Positions 34,316 through 42,209 of a DNA stretch of 43,529 nucleotides are shown here, in pieces; positions within the stretch are counted from its first letter, which is position 1; each line of letters starts with the position of its first letter. The translations under genes were made by a program, and so were the position numbers. The notes under the pieces are model-generated. The model was not told the origin of the DNA and did not search any database. It worked only from the letters and a program-made list of their open reading frames with translations. The DNA comes from Paenibacillus aceti (lineage in GTDB: Bacteria > Bacillota > Bacilli > Paenibacillales > Paenibacillaceae), in NCBI RefSeq assembly GCF_003614185.1, contig NZ_KZ987724.1:5151722-5195250 (forward strand). The letters are read 5' to 3'.

Positions 34316-34351
34316 GGGGGCAGTGCTGCAAATATGCAGCCTTTTGCCCCC
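34316..34351 (+). terminator. hairpin ending the hydrolase transcript
   Basis: GGGGGCA (34316-34322) pairs with TGCCCCC (34345-34351), and GCTGCA/TGCAGC (34325-34340) forms the inner stem. A strong T run is missing, so termination strength is uncertain. The inner stem is also the first arm of the second TGCAGG array. Confidence 0.5.
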
Positions 34352-34453
34352 TTGTTCAAGGATCAGGTCGATATGGTGAAAATAACGGCATTATCCTTAC
34401 GGAGTTGTTCACCACGGGTCGGAACAGTTGCGAAATTCCTGCATAATTGCAGG
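34325..34453. repeat. TGCAGG hairpin array, copy 2 (partly decayed)
   Basis: GCTGCA/TGCAGC centred at 34332 and CCTGCA/TGCAGG centred at 34445 are 113 nt apart, close to the spacing between arms 1 and 3 (112) or 2 and 4 (111) in the array at 6996-7173. A GCATTATC word near 34388 matches the third arm of that array. A second or decayed arm is missing. It directly precedes the 185-bp repeat copy B. Confidence 0.5.
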
Positions 34454-34483
34454 CTTTGGCGAAACCTGGGGTGTAGATAGATT

Positions 34484-34668
34484 CTAACGAAACCTGGTAT
34501 CGCTATTCGCGCCCAAAAGGGCCTCTGAAAATTGTAACGAAACAGGGTAACGTTATTGGTTTACATAAGAGTGCTTGAAGCCTGAATTCTCTCAAATAGC
34601 GCTATGGAGTTTCGTTAGATTCGATCCGGGCTTGTTTTTGAGTAATTAGCGTTCTGTAGTTTCCTTAG
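34484..34668 (+). repeat. 185-bp four-arm palindromic repeat, copy B
   Basis: CTAACGAAAC starts at 34484 and the second arm GTAACGAAAC at 34534 (50 nt later). Inverted arms end at 34618 (GTTTCGTTAG) and 34668 (GTTTCCTTAG), again 50 nt apart. The length is exactly that of copies A and C. It has the same orientation as copy C at 36627-36811 and the opposite to copy A. Nothing coding is visible in 34352-34862. Confidence 0.87.
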
Positions 34669-34862
34669 AGTTGTATCCTATAGTTATATGAACCTACATA
34701 ACCGTGAAATTGATTTCGTAGAAGGACAAGTCCTTCCATGGTAACAAAATGAACGAGGAGAACTTCAAAACTTTTGAGTATAATTGAAAATTCCTGTTCT
34801 CCACTTGCCGAATAGAACGCTTGATCGTACTGGGATTACAGGATATGAGGCAACGCGAATAA

Positions 34863-35051
34863 CTACAAGAAAAAGTAAAAACCCACCCCAAGGTTGCACG
34901 CCGAAGGTGGGTTTCTAACGTCCTTTAACTTGAAGGGATACCCCATCCAAGCTAATTGTACAGGCCGAGTGTTACCAGCACTCGGTCTTTCTGACGTTAT
35001 TTTACCATAATAGACCCCCATTTCACCTTCTTTATACATTCGGATATCCAT
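34863..35051 (-). CDS. small ORF with NTRPVQLAWMG motif, doubtful
   Basis: A possible 62-residue frame on the minus strand has ATG starts at 35051 or, behind GAAGGTG, at 35018. It contains NTRPVQLAWMG. The frame at 38718-38969 holds NTKPIQLAWMG, and the codon differences between the two are synonymous or conservative, which is a weak sign of coding selection. The end of the frame overlaps a terminator-like hairpin, AAACCCACC/GGTGGGTTT (34879-34914). It could instead be the degraded end of a mobile element. I do not recognise the family. Confidence 0.3.
   Translation of the reverse strand: MDIRMYKEGEMGVYYGKITSERPSAGNTRPVQLAWMGYPFKLKDVRNPPSACNLGVGFYFFL
34879..34914 (-). terminator. minus-strand terminator-like hairpin
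   Basis: AAACCCACC and GGTGGGTTT form a 9-bp stem. Read on the minus strand it is followed by TTACTTTTTC, so it would end transcripts running leftward from the small ORF region. Confidence 0.55.
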
Positions 35052-35152
35052 GCAATCCTCTATTGAATAATTGGGCTTATGGCAACTGTTTTAAATTGTC
35101 GCTTTAAGTTTCGCCCTATGGTGGCTACAATAACATAAAAAGGGAAAGAAAT

Positions 35153-36577
35153 ATGGGGGCGAGTTTTATGAATATCCAGGAATTGAGGGAACACCGGCAG
35201 TACCCGGACAATATCGGGCAAGAAAATAGTCGCGCGACCTTTGAACGCGATTATTCGCGGTTGATTCATTCGCCGACCTTCCGCCGATTGCAGGGCAAGT
35301 CGCAGGTATTCGGGGCGGGGACCGGTGATTATTACCGGACGCGGCTGACGCATTCGCTGGAGGTGGCGCAAATCGCCAGAGAAGCGGCGCGGAGCTTGCT
35401 GCGATCCTATCCGGATGTTGCTGTGGAACGCGCAGACCATCCCGGATTGATCATCGATCCGGAGGTCGTTGAGTGTGCGGCCATCTGCCATGATTTTGGA
35501 CATCCTCCATTTGGCCATAAAGGCGAAGAGGTGCTGGATCATATTTTGGAGAAGCTGGTGGAAGAGAAGATAGAGCAGGCTTTGAAGAATACCGACCCAA
35601 CACCTGATGAAGTACAACGGGTTCGGGTTGCTATCCGGCAGAAGTATGAGCATTTTGAAGGCAACGCCCATAATTTTCGGCTGATGATGTTCCTGGAGAA
35701 ACGGGAAAATATCGACGGCCTTAACTTGTCAGACGCCGTGCTGCTCGGGACGAACAAATATCCTTACCCCGGCACTGTTAATAAAAAAGGCCTCTATCTG
35801 CATGAGTGGGAATATATCTCCTACATCCGCGACCGTTGGGGCATTCCGGAAGGGAAAAAAACGTTCGAGGCACAATTGATGGATTTATGCGATGATATCG
35901 CTTATTCAGCACATGATCTCGAGGATGGCATTAAAGCGGGTAAAATTGAGGTGCATGAGCCTTTTCTCAAGGATTCGCATATTCAGCGGCTGATCGTCGA
36001 GAAAGTCATGACATTGGAGGATTCCTTCTGGGACGGTTGGACGCCAGATCAGATTCTGGTCAAGGTAGAAGAGGTGCTGAATTCATTCTTACGCGTCTGG
36101 AATGAGAAAATGCCGATTTGTAATCATGAGTATTCCCGGACACGTCGCGAAGTCAAGGCGTATTGGGTCAGCCTGTTCGTGTCCAGCCTTGGTGTAGTTC
36201 CTGACGGTAACTGGCAGAAAGTAACGTTCGTGAAGGAAGGTCTGGAGGATGAGGATATGCTGCGGACGGTGAGCGTGTTGAAAAGCTTTGCTTGGGTGAC
36301 CATGATCCGCGACTTACGGGTGCAACGGCTGCAGAAGCGCAGTGCTTGGGTTATTAAGCGGCTATGGGATGCTTTTGTCGATCCCGAGACATCCAAATCG
36401 ATTATCCCTGGCGACTGGCTGCGCCGTTTTGATCGCGATCAGGCGAGGGAGAAGCCGATATGGACCTGGGAGCATATGATCATCGATTATATCGCTGGCA
36501 TGACAGACGCTTATGCGGAGAAGATCTATAATGAGCTGTACGGACTGAAGGTAGGGACAATTTACGAGATGGATTAA
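35153..36577 (+). CDS. dgt: dGTPase-family deoxynucleotide triphosphohydrolase
   Basis: This 474-residue protein is of the HD-domain dGTP triphosphohydrolase family. It has the N-terminal DYSRLIHSPTFRRLQGKSQV signature and metal-binding His67 in RTRLTHSLEVAQIA. The HD pair is H113-D114 in ICHDFGHPPFGHKGEE, with a further Asp in LCDDIAYSAHDLEDG. The enzyme splits dGTP (and often other dNTPs) into nucleoside and tripolyphosphate. Starts at 35153 or 35168 are both possible. AGGGAAAG precedes the first and GGGGGCGAG the second. Interestingly, thymidine kinase lies convergent next door, so two deoxynucleotide pool genes are adjacent. A strong terminator follows. Confidence 0.94.
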   Translation: MGASFMNIQELREHRQYPDNIGQENSRATFERDYSRLIHSPTFRRLQGKSQVFGAGTGDYYRTRLTHSLEVAQIAREAARSLLRSYPDVAVERADHPGLIIDPEVVECAAICHDFGHPPFGHKGEEVLDHILEKLVEEKIEQALKNTDPTPDEVQRVRVAIRQKYEHFEGNAHNFRLMMFLEKRENIDGLNLSDAVLLGTNKYPYPGTVNKKGLYLHEWEYISYIRDRWGIPEGKKTFEAQLMDLCDDIAYSAHDLEDGIKAGKIEVHEPFLKDSHIQRLIVEKVMTLEDSFWDGWTPDQILVKVEEVLNSFLRVWNEKMPICNHEYSRTRREVKAYWVSLFVSSLGVVPDGNWQKVTFVKEGLEDEDMLRTVSVLKSFAWVTMIRDLRVQRLQKRSAWVIKRLWDAFVDPETSKSIIPGDWLRRFDRDQAREKPIWTWEHMIIDYIAGMTDAYAEKIYNELYGLKVGTIYEMD

Positions 36578-36626
36578 AATAAAGAAGAGGCTGGCTCATA
36601 AGCATAAGCTGGCCTCTTCTTTATTT
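36577..36626 (+). terminator. bidirectional terminator after dgt
   Basis: AAATAAAGAAGAGGC (36577-36591) pairs perfectly with GCCTCTTCTTTATTT (36612-36626). The very next base starts the 185-bp repeat copy C. Confidence 0.9.
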
Positions 36627-36811
36627 CTAACGAAACCTGGTATCGCTAATTGTGCTCAAAACGGCTGCTGAGAATTTTAACGAAACGGGGTATCGTTATT
36701 AGTTTACATAAGTGGTTATAACACCGAAATCCTCTGAAATAACGATATGGAGTTTCGTTAGATTTGATTTGCTGCTAATTTGGGGACAATAGCGATCTGT
36801 AGCTTCGTTAG
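36627..36811 (+). repeat. 185-bp four-arm palindromic repeat, copy C
   Basis: The element starts CTAACGAAAC at 36627, directly abutting the dgt terminator, and ends GCTTCGTTAG at 36811, five bases before the stop end of the thymidine kinase gene. It has the same length and arm positions as copies A and B, but is more diverged in the spacers. It fills the whole gap between dgt and tdk. Confidence 0.85.
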
Positions 36812-36815
36812 AGTT

Positions 36816-37385
36816 CTAAAGCGGTGGGTTTGCATGGCATTTGCGGCATACTGGATAGTAGGTATCGTTACCGCCGATTTGAATTTGCTCCCCAGTATAG
36901 ACGGGTTTGCCGTTCTCTACCCGCAAATTCATCGTTGCTTTGCGCGCACAGAACCAGCAGATCGTCTTCATTTCCTCGATCTTATCCGCATAGATCAACA
37001 GGAGGCGGCTCCCCTCGAAGAGCTGATTCTGGAAATCATTCTTCAGCCCGAACGCCATTACGGGAATGTCCAGCTCGTCGACGATCCGAACGAATTGCTT
37101 AATGCTGGACTCACCTAGGAATTGGCACTCATCCACCAGTACACAGTAAAGCCGTGGGGTATGGTTTTTTACAATCTCGAATACGTCCGTATCCTTGTTC
37201 ATCGGTATAGCCGGGCGGCGCAGCCCGATCCGGGAGGAAACGAAGCCGACCTCATCCCGGTCATCCACAGCAGGAGTGAAAATAAGCACGGGTTTGTTCT
37301 GTTCCTCGTAATTGTGCGCCACCTTCAAGATTTCAATCGATTTGCCGCTGTTCATTGCCCCATATTTGAAAAATAATTGTGCCAA
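36816..37385 (-). CDS. tdk: thymidine kinase
   Basis: This 189-residue protein is a type II thymidine kinase, which phosphorylates thymidine in the salvage path to dTTP. The P-loop is GAMNSGKS at 9-16. The catalytic/Mg region is VLVDECQFL. The lasso and zinc site is C-W-F-C ... C-R-K-C with RKATMNLRV between. The start is TTG 37385 with AAAGGGCG upstream. No closer ATG keeps the P-loop intact. Its 3' end faces dgt, and the two share the gap filled by repeat copy C. Confidence 0.95.
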   Translation of the reverse strand: MAQLFFKYGAMNSGKSIEILKVAHNYEEQNKPVLIFTPAVDDRDEVGFVSSRIGLRRPAIPMNKDTDVFEIVKNHTPRLYCVLVDECQFLGESSIKQFVRIVDELDIPVMAFGLKNDFQNQLFEGSRLLLIYADKIEEMKTICWFCARKATMNLRVENGKPVYTGEQIQIGGNDTYYPVCRKCHANPPL

Positions 37386-37631
37386 TCTATGTCGCCCTTT
37401 CTCTAATTCGTATCTTAACCAATGATTATTCTATCATATATCGGCGAGTTGCATAGAGAACAGCACGGGTGCTCACGACTTTCGGTATAGGGGGAATATT
37501 CAGAGGGGGATGGGCTCGGGTGTGGACGGATGGGGGCATATCAGTCAAGATTGAACGTTAAAGACAAGTTAGCTGCCGAGAAAGTCTCGACAGCCTGATG
37601 CAACCCCCTTTGGATTTCTCCTACGAGCCAG

Positions 37632-38528
37632 TTATATTTTGCGAACCGCAAACCAGAGTTCGATATAGTTGAGGCCGTCTTTTGTCCCGTTCATTTCGAA
37701 CTCTACCCCGTCTACCTGCTCGTAGCCAGCCGTAGGGAGCCATTCGGTGTAAAAGCGACGGTAAAGCGTTTCGATCGTCTCTCCAAACTGCTCCCATTGA
37801 TGTGGCTCTGACGGAAAGATCGCCCACGTATATGCGGGAATCGTTACCGTGGTGTATCCGTCTGTGTTGCTGTTTTCTTCCTTAAATGCGCACAGCATGT
37901 AAGGAAACGTATCCGGTCCAGTCTTCCTGTAGCTGCAAACCGCATTCACAGGGTATAGATCTTGGCTCACGAAAGTTGGCAAAACGCCCGCACGTGCTTC
38001 AAGTTGCTTCACTTCGCCGTTTGCATGGCTCTGCTCCCAAAGCTTGGCCGGCGTTTGAAGTGCCTCTCCACCTCCGTCGGTGCGAAAAATACCTTCAATT
38101 CCGAATACCTCAAAACGTTCCTTCGTCTCAATCCGATAATTCATTGCATCTGCCCCTTTGATCGTGATAAGGAAGGACAGACGGGGGTAGGCTTTTAGCA
38201 CAATTCCGTCTTGACGAGCCATGGCCGGAGTGATCCCGTGTAATGCATGAAACGCACGCGCGAAAGAGACCGGAGAGTCGTAACCGTATTTAAGCGCAAC
38301 ATCGATTACCTTCGCTACTCCCCTATGCTGTAGCTCCAGCGCAGCAAGTGTCAACCGTCTCCGCCGAATATACTCCGCCAGCGTCACGTCCGTAATGAAT
38401 GAGAACATTCGCTGGAAATGGTACGATGAACAGCAGGCCATGCGAGCCGCCTCGCTAAGCTCAATCTCCCCGGTTAGGTTCTCCTCAATGTAGTCTATCG
38501 CCCTGTTCATTCGCTCCAACCACTCCAT
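37632..38528 (-). CDS. AraC-family regulator with GyrI-like effector domain
   Basis: This 298-residue protein has an N-terminal AraC-type double helix-turn-helix (residues 1-108: IELSEAARMACCSSYHFQRM; VIDVALKYGYDSPVSFARAF). A C-terminal GyrI-like small-molecule-binding domain (about 125-298) follows, as in Rob and BmrR-type sensors. Such proteins sense drugs or small hydrophobic compounds, and the ligand is unknown here. The ATG at 38528 has GAGGGAATAAG upstream. No target operon is adjacent: the neighbours are tdk and a rhodanese, both on the same strand but separated by long gaps. 37386-37631 shows no further gene. Confidence 0.93.
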   Translation of the reverse strand: MEWLERMNRAIDYIEENLTGEIELSEAARMACCSSYHFQRMFSFITDVTLAEYIRRRRLTLAALELQHRGVAKVIDVALKYGYDSPVSFARAFHALHGITPAMARQDGIVLKAYPRLSFLITIKGADAMNYRIETKERFEVFGIEGIFRTDGGGEALQTPAKLWEQSHANGEVKQLEARAGVLPTFVSQDLYPVNAVCSYRKTGPDTFPYMLCAFKEENSNTDGYTTVTIPAYTWAIFPSEPHQWEQFGETIETLYRRFYTEWLPTAGYEQVDGVEFEMNGTKDGLNYIELWFAVRKI

Positions 38529-39010
38529 CTTATTCCCTCCTCTTTAGTTCAAGTATAGTCGGAGCAAAAAATCGCTTCGCAACGTTTTGTGCACAAAGAA
38601 GTTGCTTCACCGTGATTGGGCCGCGTCGCCGTGATTCATGCCTTTTCGTAGCGACATTCTATTCTGTGTAGATATCTTCTCTGGGGTTTGTTCAGTAGGA
38701 CGTGATATAACTTGAAGTTATACGAGAATAGGGGTTGAAGAAACAGGACACTTGATCGCATGCCCGATAAACTTTAAGATACGGTTGTATAATTGAACCT
38801 TGGGTGGGCGTAGTTTCCCTTCGAGCATATGCTTTCGAAGTAAGTTTCCTTCGGAAACTTTGTAGGAGGTGGAGCCCATGGAACCCATCCAAGCCAATTG
38901 TATAGGCTTAGTGTTCGTAGAACTTTCGATTTCAACATATGCGCTAGCGCATATACAAGTGATTGTCACAACCCCAAGCTCGCGTCCAATCGCGTGCTGG
39001 CTCTCGCTCC
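38529..39010. other. gene-poor gap with palindromes and a decayed ORF
   Basis: No confident gene is seen. AAGTTTCC/GGAAACTT forms a perfect 8-bp hairpin near 38842-38860, followed on the plus strand by AGGAGGTG and an ATG (38878) opening a short frame. ATATGCGCTAGCGCATAT at 38937-38954 is a perfect 18-bp palindrome. On the minus strand a frame (38718-38969) includes NTKPIQLAWMG, matching the motif in 34863-35051. The mixture suggests remains of an unrecognised element rather than a live gene. Confidence 0.4.
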
Positions 39011-39847
39011 CTACTCTTCTCCCGTCGCAATCGGATTCTCGGGATACGAGATCCAGTCGCTCCAGCTTCCCGCATATAGTTTAATTTTCTCATAGCCGGC
39101 TTCCTTCAGGCCGATGAAATTCGGACAAGCGGAGACGCCTGAACCGCAGTATACGATGATCTCTTGGTCGGCGGGAAAATCCTTGTAGTGCTCTGCAAGC
39201 CGGTCGGAAGGTATCCATTTGCCATCCTGTTCCACGAGTAGCTTCCAGAACTTATTCTTCGCTCCAGGAATATGCCCAGCAGCTTTATCCATCGTTTCCT
39301 CTAACCCTTGATAGCGGCGAGGATCACGTGAATCAATGACAATTATCTCGCTATTACTGGATGCGCTGCGCACTTCATCCATGCTGGCAAGCATTTCGGG
39401 ACGCAGGCTATATGTATAGCTTGCAGGCACACGGATGGGTTGGTCGGCGGTCACCGGATAATTGGCGTTTTTCCATGCTGTGAAGCCTTCGTTCATAACA
39501 TGGGCCTGCTCATGCCCTAAATAACTCAGCAGCCACCATAATCGGGAGGCATTCATTCCGCCTTGATCGTCATAGACGATCACCCGCGTTTCAGGTGTTA
39601 TACCGAGCTTAGCCAATGTCTGGCTCAACTGCTCCGGATCGGGAAGTGGATGGCGGCCGCCATGCTCGCGGATCGGGGAGGAGAGGTCTTGTTCGAGATC
39701 GAGATAGACCGCGCCGGGAATATGCTCCTCTTCATAAGCTTTACGTCCAGCATCGGGCTGCCCCATTTCAAAGCGGCAATCGACAATCGTTACGTCGGGC
39801 TCGTACATCCGTGCCAACACCCAGGCCTTGCTTACTATAATGCTCAT
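39011..39847 (-). CDS. tandem-rhodanese sulfurtransferase
   Basis: This 278-residue protein has two rhodanese domains (about 5-130 and 150-275), like thiosulfate or 3-mercaptopyruvate sulfurtransferases. The catalytic loop in the second domain is YCGSGVSAC with C234. CGSGV(S/T)A is closer to the mercaptopyruvate type (CGxGxT) than to thiosulfate rhodanese (CRxGxx). The first domain has lost the Cys (DDQGGMNA), as is normal. The start is ATG 39847 with GGCGGTG eight bases upstream. The open frame extends to 39955, but those residues are AT-rich and unlike the family. It probably handles sulfane sulfur. A sulfite/organosulfur exporter-type gene lies nearby at 40290. Confidence 0.92.
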   Translation of the reverse strand: MSIIVSKAWVLARMYEPDVTIVDCRFEMGQPDAGRKAYEEEHIPGAVYLDLEQDLSSPIREHGGRHPLPDPEQLSQTLAKLGITPETRVIVYDDQGGMNASRLWWLLSYLGHEQAHVMNEGFTAWKNANYPVTADQPIRVPASYTYSLRPEMLASMDEVRSASSNSEIIVIDSRDPRRYQGLEETMDKAAGHIPGAKNKFWKLLVEQDGKWIPSDRLAEHYKDFPADQEIIVYCGSGVSACPNFIGLKEAGYEKIKLYAGSWSDWISYPENPIATGEE

Positions 39848-40003
39848 AATACAAAACACCGCCTTCAAGTAATATTGAATAAAGCCAGTATACACCGTTT
39901 GCAGTAGAGAAAAAATAAACGGGCTTACATGCGCGTAGCCAGCCATACGAAGCATCTGTACATAATAAATGAGAGAAGGTATGATTAGGACGGTTATCCA
40001 GAC

Positions 40004-40168
40004 TTAACGGCGATATACGATGCGAATATTCAGGTGGTGGTAGGTCTCTTCGGTATAATGCTGATGGGGGCAGCTCTTGATACAGCGATGGGAATCTGAT
40101 TCGACATGAAGCTTCTCATTACAATCCGGACAGCGGTCCTGAAATAAAGATTTGAGTTTGCTCAGCAT
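40004..40168 (-). CDS. small putative zinc-binding protein, 54 residues
   Basis: A short gene starts at ATG 40168 with GGGAGGATTGAC directly upstream, a very good ribosome binding site. The product begins MLSKLKSLFQDRCPDCNEKL. CPDC plus a later C-x3-C pair (HRCIKSCPH) and several His suggest a single zinc knuckle. It lies on the same strand as the sulfurtransferase, 156 nt upstream of it, and divergent from the TauE gene. I do not recognise a named family. It is probably real because of the ribosome binding site and the ordered Cys pattern. Confidence 0.75.
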   Translation of the reverse strand: MLSKLKSLFQDRCPDCNEKLHVESDSHRCIKSCPHQHYTEETYHHLNIRIVYRR

Positions 40169-40289
40169 GTCAATCCTCCCTCTATATTTTTCATATTGAA
40201 TTACTTGGTTTTATTTATTGTAACCCATCTTGATTCATTCGTATATGATTCGCGCAAAATGAGATGAGCAGCTTAGGAGGCATACATAC

Positions 40290-41087
40290 GTGGATACAGC
40301 AGGATATTTCATTATGTTCTTGATTGGCCTGATCGGGGCTTTTTTTTCCGGATTGCTGGGTATCGGAGGGGCGATAATTAATTATCCGCTGCTGTTGTAC
40401 GTTCCTGATTTGCTTCAGGTAGGCAACTTTACTCCGAAAGAAGTGTCGGGAATCAGTATGTTTCAAGTTTTCTTCTCGTCCTTGGCCGGTGTCTTGGCCT
40501 ACAAGAAGCATAGCAAGACCGCAGAATCATTGATGCACAAAGGGCTAATAAGCAATATGGGGGTCAGTATCCTGATCGGTAGCTTGGCAGGCAGTATTAG
40601 CTCCAAGTATTTGCCTAGCGAAACGATCAATATCATATACGGAGTATTGGCAGTAATTGCAGTTATTATGATGATGGTTCCAAACCGGGGAAGTCGGGAA
40701 GCGGTGGAGCTTCAAGAGATTTCCTATAACCCTGCTACGGCTTCGGTTGCGGCTCTCTTGGTAGGAATCTTATCCGGGATCGTTGGAGCGGGTGGCTCGT
40801 TCATCTTAATCCCCATCATGCTGACCATCTTGAAGATTCCCACCCGTGTTACGGTGGCGTCTTCGCTGGCCATTGTATTTATATCGGCGATCGGCGGTGT
40901 GTCAGGCAAGCTCATCGGCGGAGGTATTCCGCTACTGCCGACCATCTTTGCCGTGCTGGGCAGCGTTCTTGGCGCTCCAATGGGTACTCGGGTCAGCCGT
41001 CTTTTGAACGTGACATCTCTTCGAGTGGGATTAGCTGTACTGATTGCCGCGACTGCCATCAAAATCTGGTGGGGCATCATAGCATGA
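40290..41087 (+). CDS. TauE/SafE-family anion permease
   Basis: This 265-residue protein has about eight membrane segments in two related halves. Each half opens with the family's glycine-rich GxxGG pattern (FFSGLLGIGGAIINYPLL at 18-35; LSGIVGAGGSFILIPIM at about 160-176). TauE/SafE proteins move sulfite, sulfoacetate or other organic anions. With a sulfurtransferase close by on the opposite strand, a sulfur role is plausible but unproven. The start is GTG 40290 with TTAGGAGG nine bases upstream. It is transcribed toward the DMT gene at 41169 without a clear terminator between. Confidence 0.9.
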   Translation: MDTAGYFIMFLIGLIGAFFSGLLGIGGAIINYPLLLYVPDLLQVGNFTPKEVSGISMFQVFFSSLAGVLAYKKHSKTAESLMHKGLISNMGVSILIGSLAGSISSKYLPSETINIIYGVLAVIAVIMMMVPNRGSREAVELQEISYNPATASVAALLVGILSGIVGAGGSFILIPIMLTILKIPTRVTVASSLAIVFISAIGGVSGKLIGGGIPLLPTIFAVLGSVLGAPMGTRVSRLLNVTSLRVGLAVLIAATAIKIWWGIIA

Positions 41088-41105
41088 GTTAGGTAAGGTG
41101 GATGG

Positions 41106-41121
41106 ATCACAGTAATGTGAT
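41106..41121. promoter_or_regulatory. inverted repeat upstream of the second DMT gene
   Basis: ATCACA-GTAA-TGTGAT is a perfect 6-4-6 inverted repeat, 48 bases before the DMT start. It could be an operator. No regulator gene is adjacent, so the protein is unknown. Confidence 0.35.
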
Positions 41122-41168
41122 GTTAGCGTGTTAACTATACATATTTTTTGGATCGAGGGACTATTAAA

Positions 41169-42092
41169 ATGCATTCCAGAGCTAAATCATCTGTGTCATA
41201 TGAAATTCTTTATATTATCGGCATTATAGCCATATCATTCTCTTCCATATTCGTCCGCTGGTCCAGCGCAGAAGTATCTATTATTGCGATGTACAGATTA
41301 TATCTTACGAATCTGCTCATGCTTCCCCTGCTATGGAAGTATCGCAAAGAAATGCTTCAGTTGACCTCCAGACAATGGCTCATGATAATTTCGTCGGGAC
41401 TCATGCTGGGGCTGCATTTTTTGTTGTGGATGGGCTCGCTGCAGTTCACGACCGTAGCAAGCTCGACGGTAATATTAACTTTGGAACCGATTATTGTGAT
41501 GTTCGGGTCGTTCTTTCTGTTCGGCGCTCGGATCAATCGGGCTATGCTGATCGGTCTCAGTCTCGCTCTTATCGGCTCGATTGCTATCGGCTTTGGAGAT
41601 TTCCAGCTATCACAGGCGGCGATTCGTGGAGATATTCTGTCTCTGCTTGGGACAGTGGCGGTAGCAGCACATATGCTGTTAGGCAAGCATTTACTCTCAA
41701 GCCTTAGCGCCTATGTTTATAATTTCTGGGTGTTTGCGATCGCTGCAACGTTCCTGGCCGGGTACAACTTGGTACTTCATATTCCTTTTACCGGGTATGC
41801 ACCGAGAGAATGGGGAATCTTCCTGTTGCTTGCTGTAGTGCCGACCTTATTCGGTCATTATCTGTTTAACTGGCTGATGAAGTACATTAGCGCGGCGGCT
41901 GTATCTATGGCGGTATTAGGTGAGCCGGTCTTCGCATCGTTACTGGCCTGGTTATTGCTTAAAGAGAGCCTTGGTTCCCTCCAGCTAGGAGCTGGATTCG
42001 TTATATTATGCGGTGTGGCGATCTTTATCCGCTATGGGAAGGACGCACCGTCCGATCAGGTGGATCAAGCGCGGCAGGAGAAGGCTGCTTAA
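41169..42092 (+). CDS. DMT-superfamily (EamA) permease
   Basis: This 307-residue protein has ten membrane segments in two EamA repeats (about 12-145 and 158-290). The conserved ends are SSIFVRWSSAEVSIIAMYRLYL in segment 1-2 and LGEPVFASLLAWLLLKESL in segment 9, typical of this transporter class. ATG 41169 has GATCGAGGGA eight bases upstream. TTG 41148 would place the ribosome binding site inside the gene. The substrate is unknown. It is not closely alike to the riboswitch-controlled DMT protein at 2275-3237, so the two are unlikely to be recent duplicates. Confidence 0.9.
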   Translation: MHSRAKSSVSYEILYIIGIIAISFSSIFVRWSSAEVSIIAMYRLYLTNLLMLPLLWKYRKEMLQLTSRQWLMIISSGLMLGLHFLLWMGSLQFTTVASSTVILTLEPIIVMFGSFFLFGARINRAMLIGLSLALIGSIAIGFGDFQLSQAAIRGDILSLLGTVAVAAHMLLGKHLLSSLSAYVYNFWVFAIAATFLAGYNLVLHIPFTGYAPREWGIFLLLAVVPTLFGHYLFNWLMKYISAAAVSMAVLGEPVFASLLAWLLLKESLGSLQLGAGFVILCGVAIFIRYGKDAPSDQVDQARQEKAA

Positions 42093-42209
42093 TCCTCAAG
42101 ACATTTCCCTTGATTCGTTTATATCATTTTTCAATTAACGGTGATTGGCTTATACCAATGCTTCTTTCTCTTAATAGGATAGATTAGCAAAAGAGAAGGG
42201 AGCATCAAT

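Noticed and set aside
37560-37620. SAM or other riboswitch near GATGCAACCCCC
   Set aside because: A short CGAGA/TCTCG hairpin is present, but no known riboswitch core matches and it lies after the end of the AraC gene.
38869-39084. 71-codon plus-strand frame with a good AGGAGGTG site
   Set aside because: It runs into the sulfurtransferase gene antisense, and its product has no family character. The match to 34863-35051 is more conservative on the minus strand.
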